DNA from: Chitinophaga costaii
GTDB lineage: Bacteria; Bacteroidota; Bacteroidia; Chitinophagales; Chitinophagaceae
Length of the DNA: 64,000 nt
Assembly (NCBI RefSeq): GCF_900094705.1
Contig: NZ_FMAR01000018.1
Location: forward strand, 50,826 to 114,825
Direction of reading: 5' to 3'
Shown here: positions 16,873 through 23,847 of the stretch, piece by piece
Numbering within the stretch: position 1 is the first letter of the stretch
How the letters are laid out: every line of letters begins with the position of its first letter
Translations under genes and position numbers: made by a program
Notes under the pieces: model-generated
Told to the model about the DNA's origin: nothing
Database searches by the model: none
What the model saw: the letters and a program-made list of their open reading frames with translations, nothing else

Positions 16873-17931
16873 ATGGCTACTATTTTACTCATTGAAGACA
16901 ATGACGACATCCGCGAAAACACCGCGGAAATTCTGGAATTAGCTAATTACAAAGTCTTTACCGCCCCAAATGGTAAGATCGGCGTACAAGTGGCGCTGGA
17001 GCAGCGGCCAGACTTGGTGATCTGCGATATTACCATGCCGGTACTGGACGGTTATGGCGTGCTGCACCTGCTGCACAAAAATAATTCCCTGCAAAATATG
17101 CCCTTCATTTTCCTAACAGCAAAGGCAGAACGTTCCGATGTACGCCGGGGCATGGAACTGGGAGCAGACGATTACATTACCAAACCCTTTGATGCCACGG
17201 AACTATTGAATGCCATTGAAAGCCAACTGAAAAAATCGGCCCGCATAAAGCAGGAAACCAGTACGGATATTAATGGCCTTAGTACGCTGATGGCCGCTGT
17301 ATCGGGCAAAGATATTTTGCAGGAGCTGAAAGAAGACCGCAACATTAACCGCTACAAGAAGAAGCAGGTGGTGTACAGTGAAGGCAATCATCCCTCCAGC
17401 CTTTTTTATGTGCTGAAAGGCAAGGTAAAAACCTATCGTCGCAATGAAGATGGCAAAGAACTCATCACCGGGCTGTATACCGATGGAGAATTTATCGGCT
17501 ACCTGCCCTTGCTGGAAGGGGGCATCTATAAAGACAGCGCGGAGGCTATGGACGATACAGAACTGGCCATCATTCCCCGCGAAGATTTTGATGAACTGGC
17601 TGGTAGTAACCCCACGGTGATGCAAAAGTTTATCCGTATTCTCACCAAGAATATCATGGAAAAAGAGGCCCAGTTGCTTAGCATCGCCTATAACTCCCTG
17701 CGCAAAAAAGTAGCCGATACACTGCTCACATTATGGCGTAAGTATAACGCTAACGACAATCCGCAGTTTAGCCTCGACGTAAGCCGTGACAACCTGGCGG
17801 CGGTGGCCGGTGTAGCCAAAGAATCGCTGATCCGCACCCTGGGCGATTTCCGGGATGAGCAATTAATCGCCATCCGCGAAGGCTGCATTTTTATAACAGA
17901 CCGTTCCAAACTGGAACGTATGATGAACTAA
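16873..17931 (+). CDS. Response regulator with CRP/FNR-type ligand and DNA-binding domains
   Basis: A 352-aa fusion. The receiver domain spans 1-120 (acidic pocket ED at 8-9, phospho-acceptor D52 in VICDITMPVLDGYG, T82, K104 in KPF). A cyclic-nucleotide-binding-like beta barrel spans about 150-245 (VVYSEGNHPSSLFYVLKGKV, GEFIGYLPLL), and a Crp-type helix-turn-helix about 275-345 (SRDNLAAVAGVAKESLIRTL). The recognition helix keeps E317 and R321, equivalent to the Glu and Arg with which CRP and FNR read TGA half-sites. No Cys cluster for an Fe-S centre is seen. It is the best candidate to bind the TGAY-N4-RTCA operators found at eight promoters around it. Confidence 0.93.
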   Translation: MATILLIEDNDDIRENTAEILELANYKVFTAPNGKIGVQVALEQRPDLVICDITMPVLDGYGVLHLLHKNNSLQNMPFIFLTAKAERSDVRRGMELGADDYITKPFDATELLNAIESQLKKSARIKQETSTDINGLSTLMAAVSGKDILQELKEDRNINRYKKKQVVYSEGNHPSSLFYVLKGKVKTYRRNEDGKELITGLYTDGEFIGYLPLLEGGIYKDSAEAMDDTELAIIPREDFDELAGSNPTVMQKFIRILTKNIMEKEAQLLSIAYNSLRKKVADTLLTLWRKYNANDNPQFSLDVSRDNLAAVAGVAKESLIRTLGDFRDEQLIAIREGCIFITDRSKLERMMN

Positions 17932-17933
17932 TT

Positions 17934-17965
17934 AAAAATGCCTGGTCTATACGCCAGGCATTTTT
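17934..17965. terminator. Bidirectional terminator between response regulator and universal stress protein
   Basis: Perfect 12-bp arms AAAAATGCCTGG (17934-17945) and CCAGGCATTTTT (17954-17965), 8-base loop. It starts 3 bp after the regulator's stop codon and separates the two convergent genes. Confidence 0.9.
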
Positions 17966-17984
17966 GTGCGCAGCTTTTACACCC

Positions 17985-18821
17985 TTATTTATGGGCAATG
18001 AATAAGGGACACCTTATATTTCTTATCAGCACATCGGCCAGGCTTTCATGAAAGAAGCGGGAGAGGGCGCCGCGTTGATAAGCCCCCATCACCACCAGCG
18101 TATTTTCGCTATTTTCCCGCAGGTGTTCCAATATCTGTTTGGGTGCGTTGCCACGCAATACGGTGTAGTGCGCGCCGGGATGGTGACGTTTCATAAACTC
18201 CTTCATCAAATACTGGTCTGGCAGGTGGTTGCCTTCATCGGCATCATTTACCGTTACAATTTCTACTGGCAAGGTGTCCAGGCCAGGCAGGGTGTAGTGA
18301 ATCATTTTAATGGCGTGTACGGCCGCGGGCGATCCGTCGAATAGTAACACTACTTTATCGATAGCTTCATACCCCCCATTGGCCAAAAATACCGGGCATT
18401 GCGTATCTGCCAGCAGGCGGCGGATAAAGGTGGTGGGAGCGTTTTCCCTTTCGCGCGACATGGTTTCCTGGGTGTCTATTACCAGCAGGTCTGCATAGAT
18501 GGTTTCCCGTAATAAGTCGTCCAAAGCAAAATATTTATCGCGGTGAATACTGCAATTCACCCCCTCCTGACGGCAGGCTTCCAGGAAAAAATCTACGGCT
18601 ATATTGCGGCTTTGCTGGTCTAACTGTGCCAGGCGTGCGGTATCTGCTTTGCCGGCAGGAGGCTCCGTGGCTACTTCATAGGGGCTATAACTATTATACA
18701 ACATACTTTCCAGCGATACACCCACCAGGTGGGCCGGGGTGCTGGCTGCCAGCATGAGTGCATATTGCAGGGAATTGTCTGAATACTGAAGGCCATCAAA
18801 GGCAACGATTATCTTTTTCAT
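17985..18821 (-). CDS. Universal stress protein, tandem UspA domains
   Basis: A 278-aa protein with two UspA domains. The first starts MKKIIVAFDGLQYSDNSLQYAL; the second contains KVVLLFDGSPAAVHAIKMI and ends with the ATP-binding-type signature LVVMGAYQRGALSRFFHESLAD followed by CPLFIAHK. The ATG at 18821 matches the family start; an upstream TTG would add two residues. Proteins of this type accumulate on starvation and oxygen limitation. The promoter (18908-18973) has a perfect FNR-like palindrome, and a short heptamer-type repeat lies in the leader. Confidence 0.93.
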   Translation of the reverse strand: MKKIIVAFDGLQYSDNSLQYALMLAASTPAHLVGVSLESMLYNSYSPYEVATEPPAGKADTARLAQLDQQSRNIAVDFFLEACRQEGVNCSIHRDKYFALDDLLRETIYADLLVIDTQETMSRERENAPTTFIRRLLADTQCPVFLANGGYEAIDKVVLLFDGSPAAVHAIKMIHYTLPGLDTLPVEIVTVNDADEGNHLPDQYLMKEFMKRHHPGAHYTVLRGNAPKQILEHLRENSENTLVVMGAYQRGALSRFFHESLADVLIRNIRCPLFIAHK

Positions 18822-18835
18822 ATACAAACAGCAGT

Positions 18836-18871
18836 TAATAATTATGAATTAATAATTAATAATTATGAATT
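18836..18871. repeat. Short AATTATG-type repeat in the universal stress protein leader
   Basis: Two copies of TAATTATGAATT separated by AATAATTAAT, 15 bp upstream of the start codon at 18821. The unit is the same as in the large heptamer arrays at 62.8-64.0 kb, making this a minimal or decayed copy. Confidence 0.6.
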
Positions 18872-18907
18872 TTATGGAGAGGTATTAGGAAATGTTTGTG
18901 TTTTTTG

Positions 18908-18973
18908 TAAAGGTAGAGGGAACCTGTAGGGTGACCTATGATGGCCATCATGGCTGCGCATGACGATTGTAGT
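18908..18973 (-). promoter_or_regulatory. Universal stress protein promoter with FNR-like operators
   Basis: Box TACCTTTA (minus strand, first base 18915, one mismatch to TAnnTTTG). A perfect palindrome ATGAT-GGCC-ATCAT (18938-18951) is centred 29.5 bp upstream. A site with one full half, ATGAC-GATT-GTAGT (18960-18973), is centred at 51.5 bp. Confidence 0.65.
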
Positions 18974-18987
18974 GGGGGAGGTTTGTG

Positions 18988-19053
18988 TTGACTGGGATCA
19001 AGGAGGGCTGTAATCAACGTCATTGCAGGCGGGCGTGGATTTGGGTATTTTAG
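18988..19053 (+). promoter_or_regulatory. Promoter of the 125-residue gene with FNR-like operators
   Basis: Box TATTTTAG starts at 19046 (one mismatch). TTGAC-TGGG-ATCAA (18988-19001), one base from the E. coli FNR consensus, is centred 51.5 bp upstream. GTAAT-CAAC-GTCAT (19010-19023), with one full half, is centred 29.5 bp upstream. Confidence 0.65.
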
Positions 19054-19083
19054 ATGGTTATCCAAATGGGTACATCCACCAGC

Positions 19084-19461
19084 ATGAGCACAACTATCTA
19101 TATCAGCGAGGAAGACCTGGTAGAAAATATACAGGCGCGTTTTGCGGCCGTTTATCCTTTCCTGTCTATTGAATTCTTTCATATGCCCCATGGCGAGGGA
19201 GAACCCTCCCTGCCATCAGACCACATTCCCGGCAGTACGCCTATAGATGATATCCGTATTGTACACGCCTTTGGCTGGCTGGATATAAGCGGCAATAAGC
19301 CGGTGGCACAGGTGGAAAAAGAATTTTATGAATTGTTTGGCTTGTCGGTGCAGGTGTTCCGCCAGGCACGGCATGGCAAATTGGAAACTACCCGCACCGA
19401 TCATCTCACCCTGGAGGTGCAAAATGAACTTGGCAAAAAGACCAGGGGCATTGCTTTATAA
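19084..19461 (+). CDS. Hypothetical protein (125 aa) of the stress island
   Basis: Not recognised. The start at 19084 (MSTTIYISEEDL) is preferred to one at 19054, because the predicted promoter would place the transcript start near 19058. The protein is soluble and acidic, with a central IPGSTPIDDIRIVHAFGWLD and a C-terminal VEKEFYELFGLSVQVFRQAR, GKLETTRTDHLTLEVQNEL. No signal peptide or membrane segment is seen. It is divergent from the universal stress protein and carries the same operator pair, so co-regulation is likely. Confidence 0.7.
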   Translation: MSTTIYISEEDLVENIQARFAAVYPFLSIEFFHMPHGEGEPSLPSDHIPGSTPIDDIRIVHAFGWLDISGNKPVAQVEKEFYELFGLSVQVFRQARHGKLETTRTDHLTLEVQNELGKKTRGIAL

Positions 19462-19603
19462 CCCTATCAGTTGGTTGCCATTCCCTTTCTATTAGGATAT
19501 ATGACCAGTCATTTTGCCCCACTCACCGGTAAACCAGGTGGGGCGAAAGTGTATTGGTACGCTTTATCCTGGGCGTTTTGACAACACCACGGGGGGGCTG
19601 TTG

Positions 19604-22078
19604 TCAGTGTTGCCAGCGGATGTTCCTGTTCTCCAATGGTACCGCTACCTGCACATGTGCGGGGGTAATCCGCACGGTATAGTCACTGGCTGCCCTGGTA
19701 GCCGGTATGGTTACTGTGTACAGCGTACATTCCTTCACGGAGGCAGCGGCTATTTTCGCGCCGGCTTGCAGGTTGTATTGCGCCTGGGGATGACCATCGG
19801 CTTCGGCTGCATACAGGGTTACCTGCACCATAGAAGTATCCAGGCCGGCGAGGTGTACCGGCACGGAGAATATGAAAGTAGGCCCTACGGCGGATGATTG
19901 TTCCTGTACGGCCGTATCCCCGATTTCCAGGCTGGGCCAGGCTTGGTTCACGGATGCCTGCCATTGTACAATGGCTTTTCCCACCATCGCATTATCTTTT
20001 GTTCTTTCCTGGTAGCGGGCCGCTGCCGGTAAGTAATATTTGGTTGTATACTCGCTTACCGCGCGGGTAGCAGAGAAGCGGAAGGTGTGGGTGGTCATAC
20101 TCTGGCGCATTTTGGCCGTCCATTGGGTAGGTAGCTGTGCCTCATTGCGTTCGTAAAATGATGTTACTACCTGCTGTTCCAACACTTGGTAGAGGGAAGC
20201 TGCTTCGGCGGCGTCCCAGGCAGCATCGTCGCCATGTTCGTACCCATCGCCCAAGGCCCAGCCGGTGTCAGGCGCATAGGCTTCGGCCCACCAGCCATCC
20301 AGCTCGCTCAGGTTCAGCCCCCCATTTACCAGCACCTTCATGCCACTGGTACCACAGGCTTCCCAGGGTCTGCGCGGGGTATTTAACCACACGTCTACAC
20401 CGCCAATCATCTGTGCTGCCAGTTGCATATCATAATCCTGTAAAAACACTACATGCGCCTCCATTTTATAATCCCGGATAAATTGCACCCAGTGGCGTAT
20501 GAGGGCTTTGCCTTGCTCATCGGACGGAGGGGCCTTGCCAGCCACCACCAGTTGCAGGGGCCGCGCAGGATTGGTAAGCAGGCGTACCAGGCGTTGGGGA
20601 TCGTGCAGCAGCAGGTCTGGCCGCTTGTAAGGCACAAAACGCCGGGCAAACCCAATGGTAAGCACAGTGGGGTTAAACAGGCTAGCATGGCCGGTTTGCC
20701 GCCGGATAAAATCTACCAGAGCGCTGCGGGCTTCGTTGCGTAATTGCCAGAGCGCGGCGTCGCTGGCCTGCATCGCATGGCTGGCAAGGGCTTGCGGCTG
20801 GCTCACCCAGGCATTTCCTTTATTTCCCCAGAACCGGCTGGCGGCAAGGCTTTCCCAGCTGGGTACATGAATACCGTTGGTCACATAACCCACGGGTATT
20901 TCCGCCGGGGGCCAGCGGTAGAACAGGGGTTCAAATAAGGCCTGGCTTACCTGGCCATGCAGCCTGCTTACCCCGTTCACGGCACCGCTGCCATTGATGG
21001 CCAGGTAGGCCATGTTAAACCGTTCCTGTTCATCATCCGGGCGCTGCCGGCCCAGGGCCAGCAATTGCGGGATGGAAAGTTGTAGTTTTTCTGCTGCATA
21101 GCCACCCAGGTAGTAGGCCAGCAGGGGAGGTTCAAAATGGTCGAAACCTGCGGCCACGGCGGTATGCGTGGTAAAAAGATTGCCCGCCCGGGTGATGGAC
21201 AGGGCCGTTTCAAATGGCACCTGGTAGCGGGACATATAACTGGCCGCCCGCTCCAGGATGGCAAAGGCAGCATGGCCTTCGTTAAGGTGGCATACGGCGG
21301 GCGACTGGCCCAAGGCTTCCAGCAACCGCCATCCGCCTATGCCCAGTGCTATTTCCTGTTGCAGCCGCAGGGCGGTGTCGCCACCGTACAACTGGCTGGT
21401 AATGCCACGGTAATAGGGGGGATTGGCCAGGTCGTTACTATCGAGCAAATATAACTTCAGCCGGCCTACCTGCACTTCCCAGGTGCGCAGCCACAGGGTA
21501 GCCTGTGCCAGCGGCACTTGTATGCGCAACCATTCGCCATTGGCACCCAGCAAAGGTTGCAGGGGTAGCTGGCCGGGATCGTTAAAGGGATAATAGGCCT
21601 GCTGGTTGCCATCACCGTCTATCACCTGCCGGAAATAACCTTGCTGGTAAAGCAGGCCAATGCCGGTAACCGGTACACCCAGGTCGCTGGCCGCTTTTAG
21701 CTGATCGCCGGCCACGTTTCCCAACCCGCCCACATAAATGGGCAATGACTCGCTGAGCATAAACTCCATGCTGAAATAAGCCACCCCGTTCAGCAACGGG
21801 GCGCCGGCCTGCTGCGCATACCAGGAAGGCGCGGCAACAGCCTCTTCCCGCAAAGATCGCAGGGCATTCAATTGGTTGCGCAGCGCCGGGAGGGCAAGTT
21901 GCTCCTGCAGGCGGCTGGCAGACATGGTTTGTAATATGATCCAGGGATTACGCGTTTGCGCCCAGCCTTCCGGGTCTAGCTGCGCCCAGAGCTCATTGGC
22001 CACATGGCTGCCCGACCAGCGCATGTCTAGCGCCAGGGCTTGCAGGGTTTCAAACCCTGGTATATCTTCTTTTTGCAT
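19604..22078 (-). CDS. glgP: Alpha-glucan (glycogen) phosphorylase
   Basis: Releases glucose 1-phosphate from glycogen or maltodextrin using PLP and phosphate. The protein has 824 aa and belongs to the short, unregulated bacterial phosphorylase group (TIGR02094 type). Seen: VAYFSMEFMLSESLPIYVGGLG with the early GDQLKAASDLGVPVTGIGLLY; HLNEGHAAF; IGFARRFVPYKRPDLLL; and PLP lysine K581 in EACGTSGMKVLVNGGLNLSELDGWW. I place the start at 22078 (MQKEDIPGFETL). An upstream ATG would lie inside the terminator hairpin of the preceding gene. It lies 80 bp after the alcohol dehydrogenase and may be transcribed by read-through from its promoter. Confidence 0.94.
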   Translation of the reverse strand: MQKEDIPGFETLQALALDMRWSGSHVANELWAQLDPEGWAQTRNPWIILQTMSASRLQEQLALPALRNQLNALRSLREEAVAAPSWYAQQAGAPLLNGVAYFSMEFMLSESLPIYVGGLGNVAGDQLKAASDLGVPVTGIGLLYQQGYFRQVIDGDGNQQAYYPFNDPGQLPLQPLLGANGEWLRIQVPLAQATLWLRTWEVQVGRLKLYLLDSNDLANPPYYRGITSQLYGGDTALRLQQEIALGIGGWRLLEALGQSPAVCHLNEGHAAFAILERAASYMSRYQVPFETALSITRAGNLFTTHTAVAAGFDHFEPPLLAYYLGGYAAEKLQLSIPQLLALGRQRPDDEQERFNMAYLAINGSGAVNGVSRLHGQVSQALFEPLFYRWPPAEIPVGYVTNGIHVPSWESLAASRFWGNKGNAWVSQPQALASHAMQASDAALWQLRNEARSALVDFIRRQTGHASLFNPTVLTIGFARRFVPYKRPDLLLHDPQRLVRLLTNPARPLQLVVAGKAPPSDEQGKALIRHWVQFIRDYKMEAHVVFLQDYDMQLAAQMIGGVDVWLNTPRRPWEACGTSGMKVLVNGGLNLSELDGWWAEAYAPDTGWALGDGYEHGDDAAWDAAEAASLYQVLEQQVVTSFYERNEAQLPTQWTAKMRQSMTTHTFRFSATRAVSEYTTKYYLPAAARYQERTKDNAMVGKAIVQWQASVNQAWPSLEIGDTAVQEQSSAVGPTFIFSVPVHLAGLDTSMVQVTLYAAEADGHPQAQYNLQAGAKIAAASVKECTLYTVTIPATRAASDYTVRITPAHVQVAVPLENRNIRWQH

Positions 22079-22102
22079 AATAGCCGTATTCAATTCCCAC
22101 TT

Positions 22103-22140
22103 AAAAAAAACAGGTTGCATCTGTAAGATACAACCTGTTT
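22103..22140 (-). terminator. Terminator or attenuator between alcohol dehydrogenase and phosphorylase
   Basis: Minus-strand hairpin: AAACAGGTTG (complement of 22131-22140) pairs with CAACCTGTTT (complement of 22108-22117), the stem continuing inward apart from one mismatch, followed by T8. It starts 19 bp after the dehydrogenase stop and ends 25 bp before the phosphorylase ATG, so phosphorylase expression would need read-through or its own promoter. Confidence 0.85.
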
Positions 22141-22158
22141 AGGCAGCATACGTACTAC

Positions 22159-23199
22159 CTAGTTGGCAGTTAGGATAACTTTTAATGATTTTTCCCGCGC
22201 GGCATTGCCAAAGGTGTCATATGCCTGCTGGATATCGGATAAATTGAACCGGTGCGTAATGAGTAACTGCGGGTCTAGTTTTTTAGACAATACAGACTTC
22301 AGCAGCAGGGGCGTTGTTATGGTATCTACCAGCCGGGTGGTGAGGGTAATGTTTTGCGCCCACAGCGTTTCCAGGTGCAGCGTTACGGGCTTGCCGTGTA
22401 CGCCTATGTTGGCAATATGTCCGCCAGGGCCTATAATGTTCGTGCAAAGGTCGAATGTGGCGGGCACGCCTACGGCTTCTATCGCTACATCTACTCCCCG
22501 GTTGGCAGTCAGCGATTTTATGGATTCCAATACATTTGTGGTGCTGCTATTAATCACTTGGGTAGCACCAAATTGAAGGGCAGTAGCCAGTCGGTTATCG
22601 TCCATATCGATCATGATAATCGCTGCAGGTGAATAGAACTGCGCGGTGAGCAGTGCAGCCAGTCCAATAGGGCCGGAGCCTACAATGGCTACCACGTCGC
22701 CAGGTTTTACCTGCCCGTTTAATACGCCGCATTCAAAACCGGTGGGCAATATGTCACTGAGCATTACCAGCGCTTCCTCGTCTGCGCCCGCCGGGATCTT
22801 ATACAGGCTATTGTCTGCATAAGGTATGCGCACATATTCCGCCTGTGTACCGTCTATCTTGTGGCCTAATATCCAGCCGCCGTTTTCGCAGTGGGAGTAC
22901 ATATTCTTTTTACAATAATCGCACTTACCGCAGGAGGTAATACAAGAAATTAATACGTGGTCCCCTTTCTTAAAATTGGTAACGCCGTTGCCGGTTTCTA
23001 CTATAATTCCTACCCCTTCATGTCCCAGGATGCGGCCATCCGTTACGGCCGGCACATCGCCTTTCAGGATGTGAAGATCTGTGCCACAAATGGTGGTCTT
23101 ATAAATTTTAACGATGGCATCCGTAGGCAGGTTAATGCCGGGTGTTGGCTTTTCTTCCCAAGCCTTATTGCCAGGTCCGTGATATACTAGCGCTTTCAT
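22159..23199 (-). CDS. Zinc-dependent alcohol dehydrogenase (MDR superfamily)
   Basis: A 346-aa medium-chain dehydrogenase that probably re-oxidises NADH by reducing an aldehyde, or the reverse. Catalytic zinc ligands C38 (TTICGTDLHI) and H60-E61 (LGHEGVG) and the structural zinc cysteines C90, C93, C96, C104 (CGKCDYCKKNMYSHC) are all present. The NAD-binding motif is VGSGPIGLAAL near 173-183. Its promoter has an exact TAATTTTG box at 23214-23221 and shares FNR-like operators with the PNPOx gene on the other side. Confidence 0.94.
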   Translation of the reverse strand: MKALVYHGPGNKAWEEKPTPGINLPTDAIVKIYKTTICGTDLHILKGDVPAVTDGRILGHEGVGIIVETGNGVTNFKKGDHVLISCITSCGKCDYCKKNMYSHCENGGWILGHKIDGTQAEYVRIPYADNSLYKIPAGADEEALVMLSDILPTGFECGVLNGQVKPGDVVAIVGSGPIGLAALLTAQFYSPAAIIMIDMDDNRLATALQFGATQVINSSTTNVLESIKSLTANRGVDVAIEAVGVPATFDLCTNIIGPGGHIANIGVHGKPVTLHLETLWAQNITLTTRLVDTITTPLLLKSVLSKKLDPQLLITHRFNLSDIQQAYDTFGNAAREKSLKVILTAN

Positions 23200-23213
23200 A
23201 ACTTAATTTTAGC

Positions 23214-23331
23214 CAAAATTAGCTAGGGAGCGGCGGCGACTCAATGACGCAATACCAGCGCAACTATGACCTGCATCATGCTGTTTAAAAACGGTCGTCA
23301 TTTCGCCGGGTTGGAATAAACATTCAATTTG
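23214..23331. promoter_or_regulatory. Bidirectional promoter with three FNR-like operators at 22-bp spacing
   Basis: The central palindrome ATGAC-CTGC-ATCAT (23266-23279, centre 23272.5) is exactly 51.5 bp from the leftward box TAATTTTG (first base 23221) and from the rightward box TCAATTTG (first base 23324, one mismatch). Half-sites ATGAC-GCAA-TACCA (23244-23257) and AAAAC-GGTC-GTCAT (23288-23301) lie 22 bp to each side, at 29.5 bp from their boxes. No good -33 element is seen, as expected for activator-dependent promoters. Confidence 0.7.
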
Positions 23332-23350
23332 TAGGGAGTAAAATCCGCCT

Positions 23351-23800
23351 ATGCTAGGGAATTTAAATGAACAGGAAATAGAGGAAGTACTCTTGCGCAA
23401 TGTTACCGGCCGCATTGGCTGCTACGATGGCAGCAGGGTATATGTGGTGCCGGTGAGTTACGCATATAATGATAAATATATTATTGCACATGCCCACGAG
23501 GGCATGAAGATTAATATCATGCGGAAAAATCCGCAGGTATGTTTCGAGGTAGATGAGATGCAGGATCAGGCAAACTGGCGCAGCGTAATTGCCTGGGGCG
23601 TTTATGAAGAAGTATTACAGGAAAGGGAACGATATTATGCCATGAAATTTTTAGTGAGCCGGCTGATGCACCTCCAGTTGAGTGAAACTGCCCGGCTACC
23701 GGAAAAAGAGCTGGTGCCAACTAAACCAGATCAGCTAAAACCCATCGTATACCGCATTCGTTTGGGCGAGCGTACAGGCCGTTTTGAAACAATAGGGTAA
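23351..23800 (+). CDS. Pyridoxamine 5'-phosphate oxidase-like flavin-binding protein
   Basis: A 149-aa split-barrel protein of the PNPOx-like / nitroimidazole-resistance type (MLGNLNEQEIEEVLLRNVTGRIGC, VVPVSYAYNDKYIIAHAHEGMKI, MRKNPQVCFEVDEM, WRSVIAWGVYEEV). Such proteins bind FMN, F420 or haem and reduce small molecules; the exact activity is unknown. Similar proteins belong to hypoxia regulons in other phyla, which fits the context. It is divergent from the alcohol dehydrogenase and shares its operators. Confidence 0.9.
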   Translation: MLGNLNEQEIEEVLLRNVTGRIGCYDGSRVYVVPVSYAYNDKYIIAHAHEGMKINIMRKNPQVCFEVDEMQDQANWRSVIAWGVYEEVLQERERYYAMKFLVSRLMHLQLSETARLPEKELVPTKPDQLKPIVYRIRLGERTGRFETIG

Positions 23801-23847
23801 ATATAAGCAGGACAGACGCCTTTCCCCGGCATCCGCCCTGCGCTTTC

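Noticed and set aside
19512..19548. Hairpin TTTTGCCCCAC...GTGGGGCGAAA as terminator between the 125-residue gene and phosphorylase
   Set aside because: The stem is short with a long loop, and no T tract follows on either strand.
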